NCBI GenBank assembly: GCA_016782865.1
Contig: JADHXR010000058.1
Coordinates: 1-41,864, forward strand
Length of the DNA stretch: 41,864 bases
DNA from: Phycisphaerae bacterium
Lineage (GTDB): Bacteria > Planctomycetota > Phycisphaerae > Sedimentisphaerales > Anaerobacaceae
Reading direction: 5' to 3'
Part shown: positions 7,709 through 15,361 of the stretch, one piece after another
Position numbering within the stretch: position 1 is the first letter of the stretch
Layout of the letters: each line of letters begins with the position of its first letter
Notes under the pieces: model-generated
Told to the model about the DNA's origin: nothing
What the model saw: the letters and a program-made list of their open reading frames with translations, nothing else
Database searches by the model: none
Program-made: the position numbers and the translations under genes

Positions 7709-9196
7709 ATGACAGTAGCAACCGGACCTAAACCTGAACGAGTGGGACTTTCAGCCTCTCTTTACAAACCACTGAGTAGTGGCGATATAGGAAGAATATC
7801 TGACGCTGCATTCGATGTATTAGCCGAATCTGGAATGTTGGTTTATTCCCCCACGGCTTTCGAAGCATTTGAATCGGCTGGTGCCGAAACAGATCCGGAA
7901 AGCCGGGTTGTAAAACTCCCAAGAGGTCTGGTTGAAGATGCCATCGCCTCCAATCCGTCATCGATCACTCTACACTCTCGTGACGGCAAATCCGATGCAG
8001 TTCTTGAAAAGAACCGGGTGCATTATGGAACAGGAGGAACTGCGATCTATGTATTGGATCCCGATACAGGCGAGCGACGTCCTTCGACGGTTGAAGATGT
8101 TATTCTGAATGCTCAGATGGTGGATGCACTGGAAAACGTACACGTTTTTACCATCAATGTCTTTCCCAATGAAATCGAGGACAAGCACAAGATAGATACC
8201 AACCGCTTCTTTCACGCTTTGGACAACACGACGAAACACGTGATGGGTGGTGTATACTCTTTGGCCGGATGCCGCAAAGTCGTGGAAATGGCACAAATGG
8301 TCGCCGGCAGTCATGAAGCACTACAGGAAACACCTTTTGTGTCTTTCATAACGCTGATCATAAGCCCATTTAAGATTGACGAACATTATGGCGAAATGAC
8401 CTGTTATTTGGCTCAGCAAGGATTACCTGTCGTGGTGCCTACCGAACCTATCTGTGGAACAACCTCGCCTATCACGCTGGCTGGAAATATCTTGACGCAC
8501 GTGGCAGAAACGCTTGCCGGCATCACATTGGTGCAATGTGTCAACAAAGGCGCTCCCGGCATCTGCGGAAGCGTCGGCTCTATTACGGATCTTCGCACCA
8601 TGAATCACCTGGGTGGTCCGATAGAGAGGGCTATGATTAATGCGGCAGTGTCTCAGATGGCCCAGTACTTTGAGATTCCCCTTTATTCTACGGCAGGAAC
8701 GTCTGACGCCAAAGAGGTCGATATTCAGGCTGCTTACGAAAGCGCCATGTCCAGTCTGCTGGTGGCAATGTCGGGGGCCAATTACATCCATGATATTGCC
8801 GGGTTGATGGAAGAGGACCTTACAGTTTCCTACGAGAAACTCGTAATGGACAACGAAATACTGGGGATGTGTCAGCGGGTCTTGCGGGGAATAGAAGTAA
8901 ACAACGAGACCCTTGCAGTTGACTTAATGATCGAGAAGGGACCGGGTGATGACTATCTCGCCGAGGAACACACGGTACGGCATATGCGAGACGAGTTCTT
9001 TATGCCGCAGTTGGCAAATCGTGAGAAGAGAGAGGAGCTGAGCGGAGAAAGCGACGCATTCTCGCGAGCCAGAGCCTTTGTGAGGACGCTTCGCGAGAGT
9101 AAAGGCACGAGTTGCCTCAGACTTGGCGTCCGTCAAGAAATTCTGGAGAGGTTTCCAGAAATTGTGCGGTTTCGCTCGTCAGCAAAGCACGCGTAG
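7709..9196 (+). CDS. MttB-family (trimethylamine methyltransferase-like) protein A, no pyrrolysine
   Basis: The 495-residue protein is of the MttB superfamily (COG5598), TIM-barrel enzymes that move a methyl group from a methylated amine to a corrinoid protein. Known non-pyrrolysine members use glycine betaine, proline betaine or carnitine. Typical segments are VHYGTGGTAIYVLDPDTGER, STVEDVILNAQMVDALENV, THVAETLAGITLVQCVNKG and IPLYSTAGTSDAKEVD. There is no in-frame UAG, so pyrrolysine is absent and a quaternary substrate is more likely than trimethylamine. The start is ATG 7709, with GGAG 7-8 bases upstream. It follows the GCS2 gene by 21 bases. A second homologue lies at 12552, and no corrinoid-protein gene is seen in the window. 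Family call is firm; the substrate is not known. Confidence 0.92.
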   Translation: MTVATGPKPERVGLSASLYKPLSSGDIGRISDAAFDVLAESGMLVYSPTAFEAFESAGAETDPESRVVKLPRGLVEDAIASNPSSITLHSRDGKSDAVLEKNRVHYGTGGTAIYVLDPDTGERRPSTVEDVILNAQMVDALENVHVFTINVFPNEIEDKHKIDTNRFFHALDNTTKHVMGGVYSLAGCRKVVEMAQMVAGSHEALQETPFVSFITLIISPFKIDEHYGEMTCYLAQQGLPVVVPTEPICGTTSPITLAGNILTHVAETLAGITLVQCVNKGAPGICGSVGSITDLRTMNHLGGPIERAMINAAVSQMAQYFEIPLYSTAGTSDAKEVDIQAAYESAMSSLLVAMSGANYIHDIAGLMEEDLTVSYEKLVMDNEILGMCQRVLRGIEVNNETLAVDLMIEKGPGDDYLAEEHTVRHMRDEFFMPQLANREKREELSGESDAFSRARAFVRTLRESKGTSCLRLGVRQEILERFPEIVRFRSSAKHA

Positions 9197-9234
9197 GACA
9201 GGACTTTGGAAACAGTTTTTAAGGAGAGTAACCG

Positions 9235-9435
9235 ATGGCTAAGAGAAAGCGAAAGTCTACAAAAAGAAGATGGTCAAGCGAGGAGACTGCGCGATTGAGA
9301 AAGCTCTTTCGTAACATGCGCACAGTTGATGTAGCTGAGAAAATGAGAAGGACTGTTTCCAGTGTGCAACGGAAAGCCTTTCTGCTCGGCCTGAGGAAGA
9401 CGAAGAAACACCTCAAGTCGATTGGCAGGGCTTGA
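9235..9435 (+). CDS. Small basic SANT/Myb-like DNA-binding protein
   Basis: The 66-residue, strongly basic protein has a Lys/Arg-rich N-terminus followed by RRWSSEETARLRKLF, then TVDVAEKMRRTVSSVQRKA and LGLRKTKKH. The spacing W...EE..L..L......A..M.RT..SVQ.KA..LGL is that of SANT/Myb-like helix-turn-helix proteins found alone in bacteria and phages. AAGGAG stands before ATG 9235. It lies 38 bases after the first MttB gene, inside the operon. It could be a local regulator or nucleoid-type protein; no target is visible. Confidence 0.75.
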   Translation: MAKRKRKSTKRRWSSEETARLRKLFRNMRTVDVAEKMRRTVSSVQRKAFLLGLRKTKKHLKSIGRA

Positions 9436-9504
9436 CATGAACTTCTGAGTAAGGGTGTTTGGTGTTATGGTTGATGACTTTCATTGATGAAAGGAATTTT
9501 AGTC

Positions 9505-9669
9505 ATGCTTATCAAATTCAATTGTCCGTACTGTCAGGCGACGCTAAATGCTGGAAGTGATTTTGCGGGAAAGAAATGCGCCTGCCCCAACTGCAAGAAG
9601 GAACTTACTATACCGGAGAAAAGTGAAGAAACTCAAAAAGAGACAAAGAAAACCGCGAAAAAGGGATAG
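9505..9669 (+). CDS. 54-residue zinc-ribbon protein, copy 1
   Basis: MLIKFNCPYCQATLNAG, then AGKKCACPNCKKELTIP, then a Lys/Glu/Thr-rich charged tail. Two CxxC pairs form a rubredoxin-like zinc ribbon; the same layout is common as an N-terminal module in planctomycete proteins but here stands alone. AAAGGA lies 9 bases before ATG 9505; in-frame starts at 9484 and 9487 lack a good site. The paralogue at 9844 shares the layout KFxCxxCQxxLxAG..AGKKxACPNCxKEIxVP. The role is unknown; a metal chaperone or protein-binding role is possible. Confidence 0.75.
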   Translation: MLIKFNCPYCQATLNAGSDFAGKKCACPNCKKELTIPEKSEETQKETKKTAKKG

Positions 9670-9672
9670 GCC

Positions 9673-9762
9673 ATGTGCGCGGCGGCTCAAAAGCAATCCT
9701 CCAAGAGATTCTGGGAAGGTTTCCGAGAGTTTTCGATTTGGCGAGAGGAAAGCCATGTGTAG
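9673..9762 (+). CDS. Possible 29-residue peptide between the zinc ribbons
   Basis: ATG 9673 lies 3 bases after the preceding stop, with GGGATAGG upstream. The peptide is rich in Trp, Phe, Arg and Ser (MCAAAQKQSSKRFWEG...FSIWREESHV). I recognise no family. Its tight fit between two real small genes is the only support; it may be non-coding. Confidence 0.3.
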   Translation: MCAAAQKQSSKRFWEGFREFSIWREESHV

Positions 9763-9843
9763 GAAAAAGAGGAGTTGATGGCCAAGTGAACACGTGAGCT
9801 AACGAGAGAGAAGATAACTTCATAGAAGAAAGGAGTTCCTGAC

Positions 9844-10008
9844 ATGCCCATACAGTTCAAATGTCAACATTGCCAAACAGGGCTTGAAGCTGGAGATGGT
9901 TTAGCAGGCAAGAAGGGTGCTTGTCCTAATTGCGGGAAGGAGATTACCGTGCCTAAGGACGATTCCAAGCCTCAAAGTGAAAAGAAAAAAACAGGGAAGA
10001 AAGACTGA
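9844..10008 (+). CDS. 54-residue zinc-ribbon protein, copy 2
   Basis: MPIQFKCQHCQTGLEAG, then LAGKKGACPNCGKEITVP, then a Lys/Ser/Asp-rich tail. AAAGGAG lies 8-9 bases before ATG 9844. It is the same length as, and clearly paralogous to, the protein at 9505, with both CxxC pairs kept. The pair probably arose by tandem duplication within the operon. Function is unknown. Confidence 0.75.
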   Translation: MPIQFKCQHCQTGLEAGDGLAGKKGACPNCGKEITVPKDDSKPQSEKKKTGKKD

Positions 10009-10143
10009 AGTGTCGCTCGACTGAGGGAGCCACGGTTTTGGGCACTCGATCTTAGCTTGTGGACTGTGATGCGAGTCTCCGTACCGGCTGAGCACTGCGC
10101 TTGCTTTGTATGCTTTGATCCAACCCACCGTTATCCCTTTGTG

Positions 10144-10209
10144 AGTGGAGTTGGGGGCCGAGCGAAGTCGGGTTGTGCGTCACCTCCACTTGATTTGGAT
10201 TCGGCCCCC
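10144..10209 (+). ncRNA. Candidate pseudoknot-forming RNA element
   Basis: Two perfect inverted repeats interlock. AGTGGAG (10144-10150) pairs with CTCCACT (10184-10190), and GGGGGCCGA (10153-10161) pairs with TCGGCCCCC (10201-10209). The order a-b-a'-b' gives an H-type pseudoknot topology. A competing small hairpin CCGA/TCGG (10158-10171) is also possible. The 274-base region 10009-10282 has no convincing gene. The element ends 73 bases before the next start codon and is not followed by a T-run, so it is not a simple terminator. Confidence 0.4.
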
Positions 10210-10282
10210 TATCTGAGTATGAGTGCTTTGTCTGGAGTCCTAAGTTTAGAGTTAAGTCCTGGTGCTCTGATTGACTGGTAGA

Positions 10283-10486
10283 ATGGATGAGATTTGTATG
10301 AACTGCGATTTCTTTGAGCCTGCCGGGGCCGATCATGATCCCCACGGTGGAACCATAGCGAAGTGGGGTGTCTGTCGGGACATGGGACCATGCGCAAGGC
10401 GAGCTAGAGGTTCGTCACGTCGAACTCTGTTTATGTGGGATTATGAAATTTGCGGTGACTATGAGCCCAGGGAACAGACGAAGTAA
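10283..10486 (+). CDS. Small Cys-rich protein, possible Fe-S or zinc binder
   Basis: The 67-residue protein begins MDEICMNCDFFEPAG, with further Cys in GVCRDMGPCARR and YEICGDYEP near the end. The CxxCxxF...G.C...C...C pattern resembles small iron-sulfur or zinc proteins such as HiPIP-like accessory subunits, but no family is certain. ATG 10283 is the first methionine; the ribosome-binding site is weak, and TTG 10271 is an alternative. It follows the possible pseudoknot, which might control it. Confidence 0.6.
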   Translation: MDEICMNCDFFEPAGADHDPHGGTIAKWGVCRDMGPCARRARGSSRRTLFMWDYEICGDYEPREQTK

Positions 10487-10564
10487 TAGGTGTTTTGCAT
10501 ATGACAATGAGCGGGGTAGTACGTACGGCGCGAACAGCTGAGAACTATCTTAACAAGCTTCTGG

Positions 10565-11026
10565 ATGGCAGTATTCGTGAAAAGAAAGCATTCTACAATT
10601 ATCATATTTGCATTTCTTCTCCTGGGCCTCATCGGAGGATTCGGCACGCCCGCAGGCGTACAGGCCAAAGACGAAAGTTCTCCAATTGAGAGATTGTCTC
10701 AAGACACGCATGTGGACTCTAGCACCGCGTCCGAGCAATCAGAGAAAGAAGAGAAAGACGTTGAAGAGGCAAAACAACAAGCTGCAGAAGCTGAAATTGA
10801 AGCGCAGACCGCCAAGAAGGCGGTGGAAATCCAGGAAGAGGCAGTAGAGGTTCAAAAGGAGAAGGCGAAGGTCGCGGAAGCTGAATCAAAGATAGCTCTG
10901 GAGAGGACGGCCATAGGGGAAGGTAAGATCGGCAAACCACGCAACGGCACGTACACAAAGCTGTTTCAAACAGGCCTGATTATACTCGCCGGCTATGCGC
11001 CTGTAAAACAATTAGCTGTATTGTAG
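10565..11026 (+). CDS. Exported coiled-coil protein with hydrophobic C-terminus
   Basis: The 153-residue protein has a signal peptide (KRKHSTIIIFAFLLLGLIGG..., cleavage likely after GVQA near residue 34). A long Glu/Lys/Ala/Gln heptad region with high coiled-coil character follows (about 55-115), and then a short hydrophobic C-terminal stretch (LFQTGLIILAGYAP). I recognise no family. The layout suggests an envelope protein that oligomerises, possibly anchored at its C-terminus. The ribosome-binding site is poor. It sits before a 27-residue membrane peptide and may act with it. Confidence 0.65.
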   Translation: MAVFVKRKHSTIIIFAFLLLGLIGGFGTPAGVQAKDESSPIERLSQDTHVDSSTASEQSEKEEKDVEEAKQQAAEAEIEAQTAKKAVEIQEEAVEVQKEKAKVAEAESKIALERTAIGEGKIGKPRNGTYTKLFQTGLIILAGYAPVKQLAVL

Positions 11027-11045
11027 TTGAAGAAGAGGTCTCTTG

Positions 11046-11129
11046 ATGAGGTTGGCAATTGGTTTAACACTATGGTTTTTATGTCTCGTCGGCGGCATAG
11101 TCCTGGTGATACATCTCCACAAGAAGTAA
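11046..11129 (+). CDS. 27-residue single-pass membrane peptide
   Basis: ATG 11046 is preceded by AAGAGG at a usable distance. The peptide is one clear transmembrane helix (LAIGLTLWFLCLVGGIVLV) with a short basic tail (HLHKK). It starts 19 bases after the coiled-coil gene. Small helices like this often stabilise a larger membrane partner; which one is unknown. Support is the hydrophobic pattern, the basic tail and position. Confidence 0.5.
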   Translation: MRLAIGLTLWFLCLVGGIVLVIHLHKK

Positions 11130-11224
11130 TTTGTTGGCAGAGATATCTTCTGCAAGAGTGAGTAAAACTGGGATTTCTGGAAAAGGCTGAGAAGCAGACA
11201 CAGAAAGCATTATTAAGACAGAAC

Positions 11225-12523
11225 ATGGAAGCGAAATATCACAATTTAGCAGTGAACCGAAAGAACTCTGCAGATAGGACCCTCATGGAATCCGGCGAAC
11301 ACAGATTACAGATACCTAAAGAGATGAAATCATCGAAAAAAGCATGGCCCATTATCTATGTCCAGATCGTGGGTGCGAATTTATGGAAGGAGGCGAGGGG
11401 CGTGGCTCACCTGATCAGCGATGTCGTAGGTGGAGCAATAAAGCGCGTTCATGACGAGCCCGTTCACGGTCAGATGTTACTAAAGGTGCACATAGGTGAG
11501 CCGAAATGCGTCACGCGGATGAGACCTGAATATGTCATAGGTAGTGCGAACTTTCTCCGCGATAATGGAGCCAAAGGGATTGTCGCCGGGGATACAACTG
11601 TGGTTTATACCGGCCTGCGGGGTCACAGCGAAAACACCTCCACGGACTGCTCGCGGTACCTGCAGTTGGCCCAAGAACATGGCTGGTCAAAACGAGATGA
11701 GGCGGGGATGCCTTTTGTCGTACTTGACCGACCGGCAACTGCCAGGCAGGGGGAGTTTGAGTTCGACGAGGAGCAGAGACACATCAAAGTCAGTGGAGTG
11801 AAGCATTATCGCGATTTTCGTATTGCCGGAGGCTTTGCCGCAGCCGATTTTGTCATCAACCACGCACATATGACTTTGCATGGTCTGGCCGGTTTTGCCG
11901 GTAGCGTTAAGAGCATCGCGATGGGATGCTCGGGATTGACCGGAAAGCTGCAGATGCACAAGTCGCTACTGCCGAAATTCGATCGCGAACTTTGCACTTG
12001 CTGCCGAGAGTGTGTGGAAAGCTGCCCTGAGGGTGCCTTACAACTGGAAGAAGGTGCTCACTTTCCCCATGTTGATCCGGATCTCTGCATCGGCTGCGGC
12101 GAATGTGAGGCGGTGTGTCACGGAAACCAGCGTGCTGTGGTCATGGAAGGCAAGCAGATAACAGATTGGGAGCGAGGCGGTGAGACTCTGCCGGTTCGTA
12201 TGGCTGATTACGCGATTGGGCTGATGAACGGTAGGTGGAACAATGTCGTGCACGTGCTTCACATGTACGCCATCACGAACCGTTGTGATTGTGTGAACAC
12301 GCGACAGAAGCCTCTGCTTGAACATGACCTCGGGTTTCTCATTGGCAAGAATCCTTTTGCGGTTGACAGGCTTGCCGCTCACATGCTCGTCGATGCCCTT
12401 GGTAAGGAAGGCCATGTAACTGGCAAATCGTGTCTGGAATCAATTGAGACCACGACAGAATACGTCCATGAGACTTACGGAATCTTATCCGAGGCACCTG
12501 TGGAGAAAATATCGTTGTCATAG
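11225..12523 (+). CDS. DUF362 protein with two 4Fe-4S clusters
   Basis: The 432-residue protein has a DUF362 domain (about 40-245; motifs VHIGEPK, AGDTTVVY, ADFVINHAHMTLHGLAGFAG, KSIAMGCSG). A ferredoxin segment follows with two complete CxxCxxCxxxC motifs, starting about residue 257 (CTCCRECVESCP) and 288 (CIGCGECEAVCHGN). A C-terminal helical part follows. DUF362 ferredoxins are electron carriers of mostly unknown partners. Between two MttB homologues, a low-potential reductant for corrinoid reactivation (a RamA-like job) is an attractive inference, though it is not related to RamA in sequence. The first methionine has a poor ribosome-binding site; ATG 11285 or 11324 could be the true start. 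Confidence 0.88.
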   Translation: MEAKYHNLAVNRKNSADRTLMESGEHRLQIPKEMKSSKKAWPIIYVQIVGANLWKEARGVAHLISDVVGGAIKRVHDEPVHGQMLLKVHIGEPKCVTRMRPEYVIGSANFLRDNGAKGIVAGDTTVVYTGLRGHSENTSTDCSRYLQLAQEHGWSKRDEAGMPFVVLDRPATARQGEFEFDEEQRHIKVSGVKHYRDFRIAGGFAAADFVINHAHMTLHGLAGFAGSVKSIAMGCSGLTGKLQMHKSLLPKFDRELCTCCRECVESCPEGALQLEEGAHFPHVDPDLCIGCGECEAVCHGNQRAVVMEGKQITDWERGGETLPVRMADYAIGLMNGRWNNVVHVLHMYAITNRCDCVNTRQKPLLEHDLGFLIGKNPFAVDRLAAHMLVDALGKEGHVTGKSCLESIETTTEYVHETYGILSEAPVEKISLS

Positions 12524-12551
12524 CTTATCATCAGTGTAAGGAGTGTGCTTA

Positions 12552-14039
12552 GTGCAGAAACAACGCGAAGGAGTCTTGGTAAAGTCACAGTGCCGGCTTG
12601 CCGACGATCAAATAGAACTTGTAGATGCTGCGTCGCGGGAGTTACTCCAAGAACCCGGGCTGTTGTGCTATAACGAGACCACTGCAAAGGTTTTCCAAAA
12701 GGCCGGGGCGCAAGTGGAAGACGCGGGCGAGTGTGTCCGCATCCGAATACCCGACGTACTTGTAGATAAAGCGCTGACGACCGCCCCGTCAAGAATCATT
12801 CTCGGCGCTCGCAAGTGGGAAAACCGTCTTGTTCTTGACGCGCGCGAGCCGCGTGTACGATTCGGAAGCGGGTCTGAAACCAATGTATGGCTGGATGTGG
12901 ATTTCACTGAAAAGCAGCCTACTTTCAACCGTGCCGAAGGCACGATTGAGCGTTTGTGCAAGGCGGCACACCTTTGTGATAACCTGGAACACCTCGACTT
13001 CTTCATTCGCTGTGTGAATATTCGTGATAAGGAGGTTACACACAAGAACAAAGATGTAAACAAATTCCTTGCCAGTCTTAACAACATCACAAAGCACGTC
13101 CAGGCCGGCCTCACAGATATCCGAGCGCTGAATGATGTTGTCAGCATAGGGGAGATCATAGCCGGGGGAAAGGAGGCCTTCCAGAAAGAGCCGGTCCTGT
13201 CATTTATCACGTGTGTTGTCAAGAGTCCGATGCAGATTGTAGATGATACCGCAGCAAAACTCATTGAAATCTCAAAGTTGCGTGTGCCTGTGGTAATATC
13301 AAGCTGTCCGATGGGTGGTGCCACAGGCCCCTTTGATGAATTCGGAATGGTTGCGCAGGTCAATGCTGAGGTGCTCGCGGGTGTGACATTGACTCAACTG
13401 GTTGCACCGGGGACTCCGGTGCTCTACGGCGCGGTGCCCATCCGAACAAGACTCGACAACCTAAATGATATGTACGGAGCCCCTGAAGTTGTTCACTACA
13501 CCGTGGACTGTGTGCAGATGGCGAGATTCTACGAACTGCCCTGCTATTCGACTGCAGCGGTGGGCGACGCCCGAGTTCCCGGCATCCAGGCCACAGTAGA
13601 GAAGATGTTGACGTTGGTAGACACTTCACGGGCCGGCGCCCAGTACATTCATTATGCCTTCGGCCTGCTGGATCGCACCAATGTTTTCTGCCCCGAGCAG
13701 GCTGTGCTTGACAATGCCCATATTGGCATTGTCAAGCAGATGCTGGCATCCCAAGCTGATGCGTCAATCTGCGAAGAAAGGCGAGAGAGTGTATTAAGCG
13801 TTGTCCGTGAGGTGATGGAAACAGATCACAAAACCTTTATGTACCATTTGCCGTTGCCTACGCGAGAGCCGGTCTATGTACGTTACCCACTGGAGGATGA
13901 AGACGGCGGAGCTTTATATGCCGCCCACAAGCAATATCAAGAAATCATGGATAGACCACACAACGGGCTTTCAGACGAACTGCAGAAAGAAGTCCTGTCC
14001 AAAGTCCCGGGAATTCTACGTCAGACATTGAAATCATGA
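12552..14039 (+). CDS. MttB-family protein B, no pyrrolysine
   Basis: The 495-residue second member of the MttB superfamily is clearly diverged from the copy at 7709. Matching segments are VRFGSGSETNVWLDVD, VNKFLASLNNITKHVQAGL, NAEVLAGVTLTQLVAPGTP, LPCYSTAAVGDARVPG and AGAQYIHYAFGLLD. There is no in-frame UAG. The start is GTG 12552, with AAGGAG 8 bases upstream (12538-12543). Family enzymes transfer methyl from an amine to a corrinoid protein. Two non-identical copies in one operon might act on successive substrates, form a hetero-oligomer, or one might donate methyl in the reverse direction. It overlaps the leader of the next gene, a SAM methyltransferase. Confidence 0.92.
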   Translation: MQKQREGVLVKSQCRLADDQIELVDAASRELLQEPGLLCYNETTAKVFQKAGAQVEDAGECVRIRIPDVLVDKALTTAPSRIILGARKWENRLVLDAREPRVRFGSGSETNVWLDVDFTEKQPTFNRAEGTIERLCKAAHLCDNLEHLDFFIRCVNIRDKEVTHKNKDVNKFLASLNNITKHVQAGLTDIRALNDVVSIGEIIAGGKEAFQKEPVLSFITCVVKSPMQIVDDTAAKLIEISKLRVPVVISSCPMGGATGPFDEFGMVAQVNAEVLAGVTLTQLVAPGTPVLYGAVPIRTRLDNLNDMYGAPEVVHYTVDCVQMARFYELPCYSTAAVGDARVPGIQATVEKMLTLVDTSRAGAQYIHYAFGLLDRTNVFCPEQAVLDNAHIGIVKQMLASQADASICEERRESVLSVVREVMETDHKTFMYHLPLPTREPVYVRYPLEDEDGGALYAAHKQYQEIMDRPHNGLSDELQKEVLSKVPGILRQTLKS

Positions 14040-14056
14040 TAATAGGAGAAACAACT

Positions 14057-15346
14057 ATGGTCGAGGGAATAAAGGATCAACAAATGGAAGTCTATAGTGA
14101 AGCGGTCAAGAGTGGCCTTTACGCCAAGAAGACCGGACTTGTTGGAAAATATGATAACGTTCGGCGTTATTGGGAGGATGAGATAACTCGGCAGTTTTTA
14201 CGCCCATATCTCCAGAATCTGTTGCATCGATCTCAATCACAAATGCAGCGCTTGCGGATATTGGATTTGGGCTGCGGTAGCGCTGATGGCTACGAACTAC
14301 TCGCCGGTGTTCGACACCGTGACCCCAGCCTGCAGGAAGTTGAGGTGGATCTTCTAACGCCGGATGTCTTGGGTATCTATAAAGGCTTCGACCTCAACAA
14401 AGACCTGATTCTGCAGGCCCGTGAACTCTATAGCCATAATCCTAAGATGGTATTTGAGCAGGGGGATTTTACCCACGGCCTTCCTGTATCCAAGAACGAA
14501 AGCCCCTATGATCTTTACTTTGCATCGTATGGTACTTGTTCTCATCATAACAGAGATCAAACGCTCGTACGCTTGCTCGCGGATATCGCCGGACGAGTGG
14601 AGAAACACTGTTTGATTATCTGTGATTGGATCGGACGGTATTCCTACGAGTGGCCGAGTCTCTGGGTAAATGACTTTTCGAAAGAACGGAATATGGATTA
14701 TGTGGTATCCTACATTTACGAGAAGGAAGAACGTGAACAACGCAGGGGCGAGCTGCAGCACCTTAGCCTACGGCTCGTTAGCCGTAAGGAAGCAGAGACG
14801 ATCGTGACTGAGGCAAGCGAAAAAGCCGGTGTCGAGATTAAACCACTGGTCTACTTTGACCGTTCGGTATTTACGGGCAGGCATATGGACACAGCAGAAT
14901 ACAATCCACATGCACAACCTATCCGCCTGGCAGTTAATTCTCTCCACGAAGTGAACATGCGCACCGACCTGACGCATTTGCTGGTTGATTATGTCCCAAA
15001 AAGAGGCTTCGAATTTCTCAATGACTATTTTGAGCATCTGCAGATGTGTTGGAATACTCTGATACAGTATGTTGGAGAACTCTTACAGAGGTACGATGAA
15101 AAACAGCAGCGTTTTTCCGTTGAGTTGCCCGTGATTCCAGGATCGTATCCACCGGCTTTGCGCGATATGATGGAGCGAATGAGGCAGGTTGTAGAGGGGA
15201 TAGGCTGGCTTGGTATCGGCTTACCGCGGGAGAATATCATAGAACCCCAGCTCGGATACGCGTTGCGTCATCTAATAACGAATCTGCAACAGGGCCAAGG
15301 CTGCGCCCACGGTCTTGTGGGAATATTTGAAGTGGACAAAACTTAG
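14057..15346 (+). CDS. Class I SAM-dependent methyltransferase
   Basis: The 429-residue protein has motif I LDLGCGSADGYELL (about 69-82). Motif-II-like YKGFDLNKDLILQAREL and QGDFTHGLP follow, then YDLYFASYGTCSHHNRDQTL, and a long C-terminal half (about 230-429) with no motif I can name. The SAM fold is clear; the methyl acceptor is not. ATG 14057 follows AGGAG by 8 bases; an in-frame ATG at 14036 overlaps the MttB stop. In this operon it may methylate an amine, consume methyl from the pathway, or act on a product of the ProA/GCS2 branch. It is longer than the known glycine/sarcosine N-methyltransferases and is not EgtD by any motif I recognise. Confidence 0.85.
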   Translation: MVEGIKDQQMEVYSEAVKSGLYAKKTGLVGKYDNVRRYWEDEITRQFLRPYLQNLLHRSQSQMQRLRILDLGCGSADGYELLAGVRHRDPSLQEVEVDLLTPDVLGIYKGFDLNKDLILQARELYSHNPKMVFEQGDFTHGLPVSKNESPYDLYFASYGTCSHHNRDQTLVRLLADIAGRVEKHCLIICDWIGRYSYEWPSLWVNDFSKERNMDYVVSYIYEKEEREQRRGELQHLSLRLVSRKEAETIVTEASEKAGVEIKPLVYFDRSVFTGRHMDTAEYNPHAQPIRLAVNSLHEVNMRTDLTHLLVDYVPKRGFEFLNDYFEHLQMCWNTLIQYVGELLQRYDEKQQRFSVELPVIPGSYPPALRDMMERMRQVVEGIGWLGIGLPRENIIEPQLGYALRHLITNLQQGQGCAHGLVGIFEVDKT

Positions 15347-15361
15347 TCTAAGGAGCAAGCG

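Noticed and set aside
11135..11153. TTGGCAG...CTGCA before the DUF362 gene as a sigma-54 promoter
   Set aside because: The GG to GC distance is 16 instead of 12 bases.
7709..14039. Pyrrolysine-coding UAG in the MttB homologues
   Set aside because: Neither frame contains an internal TAG; both run uninterrupted to their stop codons.
14057..15346. EgtD-type ergothioneine methyltransferase
   Set aside because: The GCS2 ligase and Opu importer nearby made this tempting, but no EgtB is present and I see no EgtD-specific motif; only the general SAM fold can be supported.
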